Shown one piece after another: positions 47,164 through 59,168 of a stretch of DNA of 64,000 nt. The notes beneath the pieces are model-generated. The model ran no database searches and was not told the DNA's origin. It saw only the letters and a program-made list of their open reading frames with translations. The position numbers and the translations under genes were made by a program. The stretch is from Rhizobiales bacterium Ga0077525 (GTDB lineage Bacteria > Pseudomonadota > Alphaproteobacteria > Rhizobiales > Xanthobacteraceae): the NCBI GenBank assembly GCA_001464835.1, contig LNDS01000046.1:1-64000 (forward strand). Direction: 5' to 3'. The stretch's first letter is position 1. Every line of letters starts with the position of its first letter.

Positions 47164-48114
47164 CTATTGCTTGGCCAGCCGCGCCGCCTTCAGCCGCGCG
47201 AAGTCGTCGCCGGCGTGATGCGACGAGCGCGTCAGCGGCGACGCCGACACCATCAGGAAGCCCTTCGAATAGGCGATGGTTTCGAGCGACTTGAATTCGT
47301 CGGGCGGCACGAAGCGCTTCACTTCGGCGTGCTTGCGCGTCGGTTGCAGATATTGCCCGATGGTGAGGAAATCGACATTGGCCGAGCGCAGATCGTCCAT
47401 GACCTGGAGGATTTCGTTTCGCTCTTCTCCCAAGCCCACCATGATGCCGGACTTGGTAAAAATGGTGGGGTCGATTTCCTTGACCTGCTGCAACAGCCGC
47501 AGCGAATGGAAATAACGCGCGCCGGGACGGATGGTCAGATAGAGCGACGGCACGGTTTCCAGATTGTGGTTGAACACGTCCGGCTTGGCATCGACCACGA
47601 CTTTCAGCGCGCCGTCTTTGCGCAGGAAATCCGGTGTGAGAATTTCAATGGTCGTGCCCGGTGCGTGCGTGCGAATGGCGCGAATGGTCTGGGCAAAATG
47701 CTGCGCGCCGCCATCGGCGAGATCGTCGCGATCGACCGAGGTGACGACGATATGCGCGAGACCCAGTTTCGCGGTCGCCTGGGCGACATGCTCGGGCTCG
47801 AGCACATCGAGTGCGCCCGGCAGGCCGGTCTTGACGTTACAGAACGAACAGGCGCGCGTGCAGGTGTCGCCCATGATCATGAAGGTGGCGTGCTTCTTCT
47901 CCCAGCACTCGCCGATATTCGGGCAGCCGGCCTCCTCGCAGACGGTGACGAGGCCGTTCTCGCGCATGATGGCGCTGGTCGTCGCATAGCCCGCCGACAC
48001 CGGCGCCTTGACGCGGATCCAGTCCGGCTTTTTCAGCACGGCCGAATCCGGGCGGTTCGCCTTTTCCGGGTGGCGCGGGCGCGGATTGTTGATCAGGTCG
48101 AGGACGACAGCCAT
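47164..48114 (-). CDS. lipA: Lipoyl synthase
   Basis: A 316-residue radical SAM enzyme that inserts sulfurs into octanoyl groups on lipoyl domains. The auxiliary cluster site is [13 protein letters not shown] and the radical SAM site is [10 protein letters not shown]. It is 62 bases after cysK and in the same series as the pyruvate dehydrogenase genes whose lipoyl domains need it. Confidence 0.97.
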   Translation of the reverse strand: MAVVLDLINNPRPRHPEKANRPDSAVLKKPDWIRVKAPVSAGYATTSAIMRENGLVTVCEEAGCPNIGECWEKKHATFMIMGDTCTRACSFCNVKTGLPGALDVLEPEHVAQATAKLGLAHIVVTSVDRDDLADGGAQHFAQTIRAIRTHAPGTTIEILTPDFLRKDGALKVVVDAKPDVFNHNLETVPSLYLTIRPGARYFHSLRLLQQVKEIDPTIFTKSGIMVGLGEERNEILQVMDDLRSANVDFLTIGQYLQPTRKHAEVKRFVPPDEFKSLETIAYSKGFLMVSASPLTRSSHHAGDDFARLKAARLAKQ

Positions 48115-48176
48115 GGAGCATACTTACGGCCGCGGACGGCGGGCCGCAAGGCCGTGCGGCACGGGTCTGCCCTGCC

Positions 48177-49235
48177 TCACGCGGCCGGTTTCGGCGGCAG
48201 ACGATGGTTCGGCGTCGATGTCGAGATCGCCAACTCGTCATCGTTCATGTCGGCGCCGATGTGGGCGAACAAAGGCGTCGACAGATAGCGCTCGCCGGTG
48301 TCCGGCAACATGCACAGAATGGTCGAGCCGGGCGCGGCGGTTTTCGCCACTTCAAGCGCGCCGGCAAAGGTCGCCCCGGCGGTGATGCCGACGAAGATGC
48401 CTTCCTGCTGCGCCAGATCGCGGCTGCATTTCATCGCGTCGGGACCGGCGATCGTGATCACCTGCGCGATGACGCCGGCATCGATGGCTTCCGATGTGAT
48501 CTTCGGAATGAAGTTCGGACTCCAGCCCTGCATCGGATGCGGCTTGAACGATGTGTTCGGCTTGGCCGGGGATCCGTCCGGATTGCGCTCCTGCGGTGTC
48601 TTGTTGGTGAGCATCGGCGCATCGGCCGGCTCGCAAACGACGATCCTGGTGTTCGGCATTTCCTTTATCAGCACCCGCGAAACGCCGGTCAGCGTGCCGC
48701 CGGTGCCGAAGCCGGTGACCCAGTAATCGAGCTTTTCGCCCTTGAAGTCGTTGACGATCTCGCGCGCGGTGGTGCGCGCATGCATGTCGGGATTGGCTTC
48801 GTTCTCGAACTGCCGCGTCAGGAACCAGCCATTGACCTTGGCGAGTTCTGCCGCCTTGTTGACCATGCCGAGGCCACCTTCGGAGGCCGGCGTCAGCACC
48901 ACCTTGGCGCCGAGGAAGCGCATCAGTTTGCGGCGTTCGACCGAGAAGCTTTCCGCCATGGTCAGCACCAGCGGATAGCCTTTGGCGGCGCAGACCATGG
49001 CCAATCCGATGCCGGTATTGCCGGATGTACCTTCGACCACGGTCTGCCCCGGCTTCAACTCGCCGGACTTCTCGGCGGCCTCGATGATGCCGAGCGCCAG
49101 CCGGTCCTTGACCGAGCCGAGCGGATTGAAGGCTTCGATCTTCACGTAGAGATTGATGCCTTTCGGAGCGAGCTTGTTGATGCGCACTACCGGCGTGTTG
49201 CCGACGGTGCCGAGGATGGAATCGAATTTGGCCAT
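48177..49235 (-). CDS. cysK: Cysteine synthase A
   Basis: A 352-residue PLP enzyme that makes cysteine from O-acetylserine and sulfide. The PLP lysine is Lys43 in NPLGSVKDR; GTSGNTGIGLAM and GTGGTLTGVSR follow. ATG 49235 has a GGGAGA ribosome site; an in-frame extension upstream would run into lpdA. The C-terminal 25 residues are an extra tail. Confidence 0.95.
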   Translation of the reverse strand: MAKFDSILGTVGNTPVVRINKLAPKGINLYVKIEAFNPLGSVKDRLALGIIEAAEKSGELKPGQTVVEGTSGNTGIGLAMVCAAKGYPLVLTMAESFSVERRKLMRFLGAKVVLTPASEGGLGMVNKAAELAKVNGWFLTRQFENEANPDMHARTTAREIVNDFKGEKLDYWVTGFGTGGTLTGVSRVLIKEMPNTRIVVCEPADAPMLTNKTPQERNPDGSPAKPNTSFKPHPMQGWSPNFIPKITSEAIDAGVIAQVITIAGPDAMKCSRDLAQQEGIFVGITAGATFAGALEVAKTAAPGSTILCMLPDTGERYLSTPLFAHIGADMNDDELAISTSTPNHRLPPKPAA

Positions 49236-49267
49236 CGGTTCTCTCCCGGTGTTGCTCCTATCGCAGC

Positions 49268-50686
49268 TTACATATTGAGGACGCGGCCGTACGCATCCAG
49301 CACCGCTTCCTTCATCGTCTCCGACAAAGTCGGATGCGGGAAGATGGTGTGCATCAATTCTTCCTCGGTCGTCTCCAGGTTCATCGCGACGACGAAGCCC
49401 TGAATGAGTTCGGTGACTTCGGCGCCGACCAGATGCGCGCCCAGCAACTGGCCGGTCTTCTTGTCGAAGATGACCTTGACCAGGCCCTGATCCTCGCCGA
49501 GCGCGATCGCCTTGCCGTTGCCGATGAACGGAAAGCGGCCGACGCGGATATCGAGGCCCTTGGCCTTGGCGGCGGCCTCGGTCAGGCCGACGGAGGCAAT
49601 CTGCGGCGTGCAATAGGTGCAGCCGGGGATTTTCAATTTGTCCATCGGATGCGGATGCATCCCCTTGATCGCCTCGATGCAAATGACGCCTTCGTGCTCG
49701 GCCTTGTGCGCCAGCATCGGCGGGCCGCAGACATCGCCAATGGCGTAGATGCCGGGGATGTTGGTCTTGTTGAAGTCATCGACCTTGACGACGCCGCGCT
49801 CGATTTTGACGCCGAGCTTTTCCAGCCCGATGTTTTCGATATTGCCGACGACGCCGACCGCGGCAATGACGCGGTCGACCGTGACCTGTTGCGTTTTGCC
49901 GCCCTCTTCGATGGTGGCGGTGACGCTGTCGGCCTTCTTGTCGAGCTTGGTCACCTTGGCGTTGGCGATGATCTTGAAGCCCTGCTTCTCGAAAGCTTTG
50001 CGGGCAAAGGCGGCGATCTCGGCATCCTCGACGGGCAAAATTTGCGGCAGCACCTCGACCACGGTCACCTCGGCGCCCATGGTGCGGTAGAACGAGGCGA
50101 ACTCGATGCCGATGGCGCCGGAGCCGACGACCAGCAACGATTTCGGCATCTTGTCGGGGTTCATCGCCTCGAAATAGGTCCAGACCAGTTTCTTGTCCGG
50201 CTCGAGGCCCGGCAATACGCGCGGCCTGGCTCCAGTGGCGACGATAATGTGCTTGGCGGTGTAGGCGCCCGGGCCGGACGCGCCTTTCGGCGCTTCGCTC
50301 TTCGACGCCTTGACGGTGACCTTGCCGGGCGCATCAATGGTGGCCTCGCCCCAGATCAAAGTGACCTTGTTCTTCTTCAACAGAAAGCCGACGCCGGTGT
50401 TCATGCGGCCGGCGACATTGCGCGAACGCTTGATGACGGCGGCCGGATCGAACGCGATGTTGTCGGCCGACAGGCCGTAATCCTTGGCGTGCTGCATGTA
50501 GTGGAAAATCTCGGCCGAGCGCAGCAGCGCCTTGGTCGGAATGCAGCCCCAGTTCGAGCAGATGCCGCCGAGAAAATCGCGCTCGACCACGGCGACCTTG
50601 AAGCCAAGCTGCGCGGCGCGAATGGCGGTGACATAGCCGCCCGGGCCGGAGCCGATGATGAGGACGTCAAAATTGGTATCGGCCAT
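49268..50686 (-). CDS. lpdA: Dihydrolipoyl dehydrogenase (E3)
   Basis: A 472-residue flavoprotein. FAD site IIGSGPGGYVTAIRAAQLG, redox disulfide GGICSNWGCIPTKAL, and NAD site VVGSGAIGIEFASFY. It reoxidises the lipoyl arms of the pyruvate dehydrogenase complex. It follows pdhC after 50 bases and completes the pdhABC-lpdA operon. Confidence 0.96.
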   Translation of the reverse strand: MADTNFDVLIIGSGPGGYVTAIRAAQLGFKVAVVERDFLGGICSNWGCIPTKALLRSAEIFHYMQHAKDYGLSADNIAFDPAAVIKRSRNVAGRMNTGVGFLLKKNKVTLIWGEATIDAPGKVTVKASKSEAPKGASGPGAYTAKHIIVATGARPRVLPGLEPDKKLVWTYFEAMNPDKMPKSLLVVGSGAIGIEFASFYRTMGAEVTVVEVLPQILPVEDAEIAAFARKAFEKQGFKIIANAKVTKLDKKADSVTATIEEGGKTQQVTVDRVIAAVGVVGNIENIGLEKLGVKIERGVVKVDDFNKTNIPGIYAIGDVCGPPMLAHKAEHEGVICIEAIKGMHPHPMDKLKIPGCTYCTPQIASVGLTEAAAKAKGLDIRVGRFPFIGNGKAIALGEDQGLVKVIFDKKTGQLLGAHLVGAEVTELIQGFVVAMNLETTEEELMHTIFPHPTLSETMKEAVLDAYGRVLNM

Positions 50687-50736
50687 GGCCTTGCCTTTGC
50701 TCGCACGTCAGCGCCGCTAACGGCGGCCGACGAAAA

Positions 50737-52086
50737 CTAGACGATCATCATCACCGGATTTTCGATCAGCTTCTTAAAGGCGCCGATGAGTTCGGCACCT
50801 AACGCGCCGTCGACCGAGCGGTGATCGCATGACAGGGTCACGCTCATGATGTGCGCCGGCACGATCTGGCCGTTCTTGACGATGGCGCGCTCTTCCCCCG
50901 CGCCGACCGCGAGAATGGTCGATTGCGGCGGGTTGATCACGGCGGTGAAATCCTTGATGCCGTACATACCGAGGTTGGACACCGACGAGGTGCCGCCCTG
51001 ATATTCATGCGGTTTCAATTTTTTGCCGCGCGCGCGAGCGATCAGGTCCTTGCCTTCATTGGCGATGACCGACAGCGATTTCAGCTCGGCCTGGCGGATG
51101 ATCGGCGTGATCAGGCCGCCCGGCAGCGCCACGGCGACGCCGATGTCGGAATGCTTGTGCTTGAGCATGCCGCCTTCGGTCCACGACACATTGGCTTCGG
51201 GCACGCGCTGCAGCGCGACGGCCAGCGCCTTGATGACGAAGTCGTTGACCGACAGCTTGTAGGCCGGCTTGCCGTCTTTGTCCTTCGGCGCTGAGGCGTT
51301 GATCTCTTCGCGCGCGGTCAGCAGCTTGCCGATGTTGCAGTCCATCGTCAGGTAGAAATGCGGCACGGTCTGCGTCGAGGCGGTCAGGCGTTGCGCGATC
51401 GTGCGGCGCATGCCGTCATGCGGCACCAACTCGTAGGAGCCTTCTTCGTAGAGGCCGAGGATCTGCTTGTCAGACATGCTGGCGGCGACGGGCGCGCCCG
51501 CAGCAGCGGGCGCTTGCGCGACGGCGGGCTTCATGGCGCCCTTGCCACTCTTGGCGTCGTCGATGTCGCGGGCAATGATGCGGCCATGCGGGCCGGAGCC
51601 GGACACGCGCGACAGATCAACGCCCCCTTCCTTGGCGAGGCGTTTGGCGAGCGGCGACGCGAAAACACGGGCGCCGTGATCGGCTGCGGCGGATTTGGCG
51701 GCAGGTGTGCTCGCTGGTGCGGAAGCTTGCGGCGCGGGCTTCGGCTCCGATTTGGCTTCTGCTTTCGCTTCCGGCTTGGTCTCTGCTTTCTTCTCCGGCG
51801 CTTTCGCAGTCGGCGCGGCGGCACTCGCGGCCTTGGCGTCCTCGCCTTCCGCCACCATCACCGCGATGACCGCATTGACGGCGACGTCCTGCGTGCCTTC
51901 CGGCACGACGATCTTGGCGATCGTGCCTTCATCGACGGCCTCGTATTCCATCGTCGCCTTGTCGGTCTCGATTTCGGCGATGACATCGCCGGACTTGACC
52001 TTGTCGCCCTCTTTCTTGAGCCACTTGGCAAGGTTGCCCTTTTCCATCGTCGGCGACAACGCAGGCATGAGAATGTTGGTTGGCAT
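50737..52086 (-). CDS. pdhC: Pyruvate dehydrogenase E2, dihydrolipoamide acetyltransferase
   Basis: A 449-residue E2. One N-terminal lipoyl domain with Lys43 (ETDKATM), an Ala/Pro/Lys-rich linker, the E1/E3-binding domain (RVFASPLAKRLAKEGGVDL), and the catalytic domain ending in DHRSVDGALGAEL. The lipoyl domain closely resembles the one on PdhB. It begins 12 bases after pdhB. Confidence 0.97.
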   Translation of the reverse strand: MPTNILMPALSPTMEKGNLAKWLKKEGDKVKSGDVIAEIETDKATMEYEAVDEGTIAKIVVPEGTQDVAVNAVIAVMVAEGEDAKAASAAAPTAKAPEKKAETKPEAKAEAKSEPKPAPQASAPASTPAAKSAAADHGARVFASPLAKRLAKEGGVDLSRVSGSGPHGRIIARDIDDAKSGKGAMKPAVAQAPAAAGAPVAASMSDKQILGLYEEGSYELVPHDGMRRTIAQRLTASTQTVPHFYLTMDCNIGKLLTAREEINASAPKDKDGKPAYKLSVNDFVIKALAVALQRVPEANVSWTEGGMLKHKHSDIGVAVALPGGLITPIIRQAELKSLSVIANEGKDLIARARGKKLKPHEYQGGTSSVSNLGMYGIKDFTAVINPPQSTILAVGAGEERAIVKNGQIVPAHIMSVTLSCDHRSVDGALGAELIGAFKKLIENPVMMIV

Positions 52087-52098
52087 GGTGCTTTAAGC

Positions 52099-53499
52099 CT
52101 ACCGGTAACAGACGGACTTCGCCGCCTCGACGACTTCGGCGACCGACGGCAGCGCCAGCTTTTCGAGATTGGCGGCGTAAGGCATCGGCACTTCCTTGCC
52201 GGTGATGCGCGCGACCGGCGCGTCGAGATAGTCGAAGGCGTGCTCCATGATGCGCATGGCGATTTCGGCGCCGACGCCGGACTGCGCCCAGCCCTCTTCC
52301 ACCGTCACCGCGCGGCCGGTCTTCTTGACCGAAGCGATGATGGTGTCGGTGTCCATCGGCTTCAGCGTGCGCAGATCGATGACCTCGGCCTCGATGCCGT
52401 CCTTGGCCAGTTCGTCGGCGGCCTTGAGCGCATAGTTCATGCCGTTCGACCACGAGATGATGGTGACATCCTTGCCGGCGCGCGCGATCTTCGCCTTGCC
52501 GATCGGCAAGACAAAATCGTCGAGCTTAGGCACCTGACCGGAGTGGCCGTAGAGCATTTCGTTTTCGAGGAAGATCACCGGATTGGGATCGCGGATCGCT
52601 GCTTTCAACAAGCCCTTGGCGTCGGCGGCGGTCGATGGCGAAATCACGCGCAAACCCGGAATGTTTGAGTACCAGGAGGCGTAGTCCTGGCTGTGCTGCG
52701 CGGCGACGCGCGAGGCCGCGCCGTTCGGACCGCGGAACACGATCGAACAGCCCATCTGTCCACCCGACATGTAAAGCGTCTTGGCGGCGGAGTTGATGAT
52801 CTGGTCGATGGCCTGCATGGCGAAATTGAAGGTCATGAATTCGACGATCGGCTTCAGGCCGGCCAAAGCGGCGCCGGTGCCGAGGCCGGCAAAGCCGTGC
52901 TCGGTGATCGGCGTGTCGATGACGCGCTTGTCGCCGAACTCCTGCAACAGCCCTTGCGTGACTTTGTAGGCGCCCTGATATTCCGCGACTTCCTCGCCCA
53001 TGACAAACACATCGCCGTCGCGGCGCATTTCCTCGGCCATTGCGTCTCGCAAGGCTTCGCGCATGGTCATGGTGACCATCTCGGTGCCTTCCGGAATGTC
53101 GGGGTCATTGGCGGCTTCGACGACCGGCGCTTGCGGCGCGGGCGTTTTATCGGCTTTCGGCGCAGGTACTTCGGCTTTCGCCGCCGCCGGCGGCGCGGAT
53201 TCGGCAGCCTTCTGCGAGGCAGCCGGCTGCTCGGCCTTTATAGATGAGGCATTCTCGCCGTCGTTGAGAATGACCGCGATCGGCGTGTTGACCGCGACAT
53301 CCTGCGTGCCTTCGGCGACCAGAATCTTGCCGAGCGTTCCCTCGTCGGAGGCTTCCACTTCCATGGTCGCCTTGTCGGTCTCGATCTCGGCGATAATGTC
53401 GCCGGACTTGATCGCGTCGCCCTCTTTCTTGAGCCATTTGGCGAGGTTGCCCTTCTCCATCGTCGGCGACAGCGCGGGCATGAGAATATTGGTGGGCAT
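52099..53499 (-). CDS. pdhB: Pyruvate dehydrogenase E1 beta with N-terminal lipoyl domain
   Basis: A 466-residue protein. Residues 1-80 form a lipoyl domain (lipoyl Lys43 in ETDKATM), then a Pro/Ala linker (about 85-130) and the E1 beta transketolase domain ([19 protein letters not shown] onward, [18 protein letters not shown]). Fusion of a lipoyl domain to E1 beta is typical of alphaproteobacterial PDH. Starts 47 bases after pdhA. Confidence 0.97.
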   Translation of the reverse strand: MPTNILMPALSPTMEKGNLAKWLKKEGDAIKSGDIIAEIETDKATMEVEASDEGTLGKILVAEGTQDVAVNTPIAVILNDGENASSIKAEQPAASQKAAESAPPAAAKAEVPAPKADKTPAPQAPVVEAANDPDIPEGTEMVTMTMREALRDAMAEEMRRDGDVFVMGEEVAEYQGAYKVTQGLLQEFGDKRVIDTPITEHGFAGLGTGAALAGLKPIVEFMTFNFAMQAIDQIINSAAKTLYMSGGQMGCSIVFRGPNGAASRVAAQHSQDYASWYSNIPGLRVISPSTAADAKGLLKAAIRDPNPVIFLENEMLYGHSGQVPKLDDFVLPIGKAKIARAGKDVTIISWSNGMNYALKAADELAKDGIEAEVIDLRTLKPMDTDTIIASVKKTGRAVTVEEGWAQSGVGAEIAMRIMEHAFDYLDAPVARITGKEVPMPYAANLEKLALPSVAEVVEAAKSVCYR

Positions 53500-53546
53500 G
53501 GGCGCTACGGTTTCCTGCTCGACTATCTTTTTCTTATCTGCGAATT

Positions 53547-54575
53547 CTAGCGGTAAATGTCGGTGAACAATTCCGACACGTCCGGCTCCGGATCATGCGT
53601 GGCGAATTCCGCCGCTTCGTTGACCAGATCGCGCACCGAAGCATCGATCTTCTTGAGGTCTTCTTCCTTGGCGAATTTCTTGTCGAGCACGCGCTGGCGC
53701 ACCATGTCGATCGGATCGTGCGAGGTGCGCACTTTATCGACTTCCTCACGGGTGCGGTACTTCGCCGGGTCCGACATCGAATGGCCGCGATAGCGGTAGG
53801 TCAGCATTTCGAGAATATACGGGCCCTTGCCGGCGCGGCACCAGGCGACCGCCTTGTCGGCGGCGGCTTTCACCGCGCGCACATCCATGCCATCGACCTG
53901 CTCGCCGGGAATCTTGAACGACAGGCCGCGCCGCGACAAATTGGTCTCTGCCGAAGAGCGCGTCGACGACGTGCCCATGGCGTAGCGATTGTTCTCGATC
54001 ACATAGACGACCGGCAGCTTCCACAGCTCGGCCATATTGAAGCTCTCATAGACCTGGCCCTGATTGGCGGCGCCGTCACCAAAATAAGCCAGGGTCACAT
54101 TGTCGTTGCCGCGATAGCGGTTGGCGAAGGCCAGGCCGGTGCCGAGCGGCACCTGCGCGCCGACGATGCCGTGGCCGCCGTAGAAGCCTTTCTCTTTCGA
54201 GAACATATGCATCGAGCCGCCCTTGCCTTTGGACAGGCCGTGCGCGCGCCCGGTCAGTTCGGCCATCACGCCTTTCGGGTCGAGGCCGCAGGCGATCATG
54301 TGGCCGTGATCGCGGTATCCGGTAATGACTTGGTCGCCCTCTTTGAGCGCCATTTGCATGCCGACGACGACGGCTTCCTGCCCGATATACAAATGGCAGA
54401 AGCCGCCGATCAGCCCCATGCCGTACATCTGCCCGGCCTTCTCCTCGAAGCGGCGGATGGTCAGCATGGTCTGGTAGGCGGAAAGGTCCTGTTCTTTGCT
54501 GAATTCAATCAGCGGCGTCGATGGCGCCGGGTCGTCAGAGGTCTGGGTATTCGATTTGGCTTTGACGGCCGACAT
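53547..54575 (-). CDS. pdhA: Pyruvate dehydrogenase E1 alpha
   Basis: A 342-residue TPP enzyme subunit. The TPP-Mg motif begins [34 protein letters not shown] lies in the phosphorylation-loop region of homologues. With PdhB it decarboxylates pyruvate to feed acetyl-CoA production. First gene of the PDH series. A stem GCTTGGC/GCCAAGC (54598-54628) lies in its leader. Confidence 0.97.
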   Translation of the reverse strand: MSAVKAKSNTQTSDDPAPSTPLIEFSKEQDLSAYQTMLTIRRFEEKAGQMYGMGLIGGFCHLYIGQEAVVVGMQMALKEGDQVITGYRDHGHMIACGLDPKGVMAELTGRAHGLSKGKGGSMHMFSKEKGFYGGHGIVGAQVPLGTGLAFANRYRGNDNVTLAYFGDGAANQGQVYESFNMAELWKLPVVYVIENNRYAMGTSSTRSSAETNLSRRGLSFKIPGEQVDGMDVRAVKAAADKAVAWCRAGKGPYILEMLTYRYRGHSMSDPAKYRTREEVDKVRTSHDPIDMVRQRVLDKKFAKEEDLKKIDASVRDLVNEAAEFATHDPEPDVSELFTDIYR

Positions 54576-54845
54576 GGGCGCTCCCTAAAACGCTTTTGCT
54601 TGGCTTTGCTTCTGTCTTAAGGCCAAGCCTGACGGTATCTAACATTTTGTCCGCGCACGATCTTTTCAAATACCGGGGCGATTGAGCCGGATTCGTGCGC
54701 GTCTATGACAACGTCAAAAGCCGTCTTTAGTCCCTTAGCGTAAATCGCAGGGGCGCGGAAGCGGCTGGGAGCGGGACTGCCCTGCGGGAAATGTTGATAA
54801 ACAGCCGTTTGGCCGCGCCGCAGTGCAGCGCGAAGAGGCTTGAAG

Positions 54846-55163
54846 CTAGCGGGGGTTCAACAGCAAGGTCAGGTCGCGCGGGTCGGCATAGCCGATCAGC
54901 GTGCGGGCGCGCTCGTCCAGCATGTCGGGGTCGATGCCGTCGGAGCGCAACAGCGCCACCCGCCGCTCCCATACCGCGCGTTCGGCCCGGATGGTCGCAA
55001 GCTCTGCCTGCATCGCCGCCAACTGTTGATCGAGGTCGGCCTGTGCGCGCAAACCATGATTGCCGGTGAACGCGTTCACGGCGAAATAGCCGATGAACAG
55101 CGCGGCAAAGACGTAAAGACCGAGAACGGTCAGGATGGCGTGGCGGCGGCGATGCGAGACCAT
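54846..55163 (-). CDS. ftsB: Septum formation initiator family protein (FtsB/DivIC-like)
   Basis: A 105-residue protein: one N-terminal membrane helix (AILTVLGLYVFAALFIGYFA) followed by a coiled coil (LDQQLAAMQAELATIRAERA). That is the FtsB/DivIC layout, which joins FtsL and FtsQ in the divisome. It lies between eno and the PDH operon, a position often seen in alphaproteobacteria. Alpha FtsB proteins are divergent, so the symbol is likely but not certain. Confidence 0.82.
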   Translation of the reverse strand: MVSHRRRHAILTVLGLYVFAALFIGYFAVNAFTGNHGLRAQADLDQQLAAMQAELATIRAERAVWERRVALLRSDGIDPDMLDERARTLIGYADPRDLTLLLNPR

Positions 55164-55225
55164 GGTGCGCGGCAGGATGCCGCAACAGCGTTAAGGGGTG
55201 TTTAAGGTCCCTAAAACCGGTGCCG

Positions 55226-56013
55226 TCACTCGTTGAGCAGGAAGTTGCCGAGGCGCTTGCCGCGGTTGCGCAGGAACTTGAGCAGGCCCCGATCGACGAA
55301 ATAGGTCAGCAGGATCGAATCGCGGGTCTTGACGCGGTTATGAACGGCATCGGCCGAATGCCAGGTGTCGGTGCCGAGGCGAAAGCATAGCCGGTGTTCG
55401 GCGCAAAACGCATCTGCGTGTTCCTGGGCTTGGAGCCGTCCGGCAAGACATCGTGGAAGATGGTGCCGATGTCGGTGTTGTTGGCGTCTTCCGGCAGGTA
55501 AAGCTGCACCGTGATGCCCTTCCAGCGCGTATCGGTGTGCGGCGTGATCAGATAGCCGGGAATGTCGCGAGTCAGGATCGCGATCGGAAACATGCCGACC
55601 TTAGCGAAGTCGGTGCCGAAGCGCTTGGACAGGCCGGGCGCCAGACGGCGGATGAACGCCTGCTTGACCGGCTCCGAGCACAAAGCGCGGCCGACCACGT
55701 CCCACAGCGCGCGTTTTTCCACCGGCAGGTTGCGGATGTACTCCGGGAACAGGTCGATCTTGACGCGGGTATGCGTGCCGTCGTCGAGATCGTGGCCCTT
55801 GCTGCGGCCATGCATCGGCCGGTAGTCGCGCGACTCCGGCTTGAGCGCCGAGATCTGCGCATAGATGTCGTCCGGGAACACGCGGTCGAATCCGAGATGA
55901 AAAAACGGCTTCTCGACGGCGCGCGCTTCATCGACGGACTTGGCAATGAACGCCGACAGGCGTCCGACCGCGCGCTTGCGATCATTGATGGTCAAGCCGG
56001 TGGTCTGATCCAT
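55226..56013 (-). pseudogene. Frameshifted 2OG-Fe(II) oxygenase-like gene
   Basis: The ATG frame from 56013 reads about 211 good residues, including ITPHTDTRWKGITVQLYLP with the metal pair His159 and Asp161, then changes to nonsense near 55376-55381 and stops at 55306. In another frame the reading continues naturally as GTDTWHSADAVHNRVKTRDS and so on to a TGA at 55226. The span of 788 bases is one short of a whole number of codons, consistent with a one-base deletion. The distal metal His and the likely 2-oxoglutarate Arg lie after the shift, so the shifted product would be inactive. Confidence 0.82.
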
Positions 56014-56093
56014 GGCGGGCGTCCGGCTCCCAAAATTTCAGAATCGGACAGCAATCTGCGGCGGTTTGACGCGCATTGCAATTGCACAAACCG

Positions 56094-56110
56094 CTTGGAA
56101 CAATTCCAAG
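56094..56110 (-). terminator. Hairpin after eno
   Basis: CTTGGAA and TTCCAAG form a perfect 7-bp stem with a 3-base loop, 4 bases after the eno stop. The T run that follows on the minus strand is weak, so it may be an RNA 3'-end stem rather than a full intrinsic terminator. Confidence 0.4.
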
Positions 56111-56114
56111 CTGT

Positions 56115-57440
<1,326 letters not shown>

Positions 57441-57522
57441 CTACAGGAGGACAGCCCGGCGGCAAAGGGCCGATTGGTAAGCCCACTTGACCCCGGCGCG
57501 GTGTCCCGGCAATGACAGCGCC

Positions 57523-57975
57523 ATGGCCAAAAAGACATTGCAGCTTGGACGCACCGTGCCGACCCCGGATTCGCCGTCGAAGGCGCAGCTCGACACCGTG
57601 CCGAACCCGCACCCGGACACGAATTATTTGGCGCGCTTTACCGCGCCGGAGTTCACGACTCTGTGCAAGATCACCGGCCAGCCGGACTTCGCTCATCTGG
57701 TTATCGATTATGTGCCGGCCAAGGTGCTGCTCGAATCCAAGTCGCTGAAGCTCTATTTGACCAGCTTCCGCAACGAGGACGCGTTCCACGAGGACTGCAC
57801 GGTCGGCATCGGCAAAAGGCTGTTCACGTTGCTCAAGCCGAAATGGCTGCGCATCGGCGGCTACTGGTATCCGCGCGGCGGCATCCCGATCGACGTGTTC
57901 TGGCAGGCCGGCAAATTGCCGAAAGACGTCTGGGTGCCGGACCAGGGCGTCGCGACCTATCGCGGACGCGGCTAG
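57523..57975 (+). CDS. queF: NADPH-dependent 7-cyano-7-deazaguanine reductase
   Basis: A 150-residue enzyme of the short (unimodular) QueF type, forming preQ1 for queuosine. Features: [20 protein letters not shown] with the catalytic Cys, and the QueF motif [15 protein letters not shown], then HEDC. ATG 57523 is chosen; an upstream in-frame start would add 12 residues. It is convergent and overlaps the MFS gene by 4 bases. No other que gene is in the window. Confidence 0.95.
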   Translation: MAKKTLQLGRTVPTPDSPSKAQLDTVPNPHPDTNYLARFTAPEFTTLCKITGQPDFAHLVIDYVPAKVLLESKSLKLYLTSFRNEDAFHEDCTVGIGKRLFTLLKPKWLRIGGYWYPRGGIPIDVFWQAGKLPKDVWVPDQGVATYRGRG

Positions 57976-59135
57976 ACCGTCTGACTCGCAGGACGCCGCA
58001 AGTACCGCGCGCAGATCAGCCCGACAGCGGCGAGCACGCCGGCGCCGACATAGAGCACTGGCTCAATACCGATGGTCGCGAGGCCGGCGCCGTACACGAT
58101 CGGCCCGGCCGCATGTCCGAGAAAAAAGAAAAACGAATGCAGCGCCAAAGCGGTGCCGCGCGCCGCCGGGGCCAGTTCGCTGGCGTAAATCTGGATGACG
58201 GCATGCAGGAAATAAAAGCCGAGGCCGAGCACGATAAAGTTCACGAACTCGATGGGCCACGGCAATCGAAGCGCGGTAACAATGAGGCACAGTCCCATGA
58301 TGATGCCGCCGGCGCGCATCAACCAGGTTTCGCCGGTCAGCGGCAGTATGCGCGAAATCGTCAGGCCGTAGATCGCGCCGCCGAGGCCGAAACCGGCGAT
58401 GATGATGCCGGCGATCGAGGCGCGGGTTTCGCCGGCCTGATGCAGCAGCGTGGCGATGTAAGGAAACACGCCATACATGAACAAGGCTTCGAGGAAGACC
58501 GCGCCGAAGCAGAACTTTGCCAGGGGATTTGAGAAGATAGTGCGGTAGTTCGGGCCGAGCGTCGACAGATCGAACTTCTTCGGCTGCTCGACGACGCTGC
58601 GAAACGCCGGCACCGCGACCACCAGCACAATGGCGCCGACCGCGCCGACGCCGAGGAACACGGCGCGCCAACCAAACAAATCGCCGATGACGCCGCCGAG
58701 CGTCGCGCCTAGCAGGTTGCCGGTCATGATGGCGAACAGAAGCCGACCCATCGCCACCTGCCGCTTTGCCACCGGCACCAGATCGCCGACGATGGCGAAC
58801 GAGATCGGCACCACGCCACCAGAGGCAAGCCCGGCGATGACGCGCGCCGCAAACAGCATTTCGAAATTCACCGCAAAGGACGACGCGACGCTGGCGGCGG
58901 TGAGTACGAACATGCACAGCAGCATCAGCCGCGTCTTGTTCATGGTGTCGGCGAGCGCGCCGAGCACCGGCTGGATCAGCGCATAAGGCAGCGTGAAAGC
59001 GGTGGCGAGCAAGGCCGCGGTCGAGGCTTCAACGGAGAGGCCTGCGGCGATCGGCGGGATGATCGGATCGGTCGAGCGCGTGAACAGTGCGCTGGCGAAC
59101 ACGACAAAGGCGATGAGATTGAGCGTGCGCGTCAT
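57972..59135 (-). CDS. MFS transporter
   Basis: A 387-residue 12-helix major facilitator. The first helices read [20 protein letters not shown] and [20 protein letters not shown], with the loop motif [13 protein letters not shown]. The substrate is not evident. It comes 33 bases after kdsA on the same strand, so it may be at the end of the pyrG-kdsA series. Confidence 0.88.
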   Translation of the reverse strand: MTRTLNLIAFVVFASALFTRSTDPIIPPIAAGLSVEASTAALLATAFTLPYALIQPVLGALADTMNKTRLMLLCMFVLTAASVASSFAVNFEMLFAARVIAGLASGGVVPISFAIVGDLVPVAKRQVAMGRLLFAIMTGNLLGATLGGVIGDLFGWRAVFLGVGAVGAIVLVVAVPAFRSVVEQPKKFDLSTLGPNYRTIFSNPLAKFCFGAVFLEALFMYGVFPYIATLLHQAGETRASIAGIIIAGFGLGGAIYGLTISRILPLTGETWLMRAGGIIMGLCLIVTALRLPWPIEFVNFIVLGLGFYFLHAVIQIYASELAPAARGTALALHSFFFFLGHAAGPIVYGAGLATIGIEPVLYVGAGVLAAVGLICARYLRRPASQTV

Positions 59136-59168
59136 GAGCCTGATACTTCCGCGCCGATGGCGCGCATT

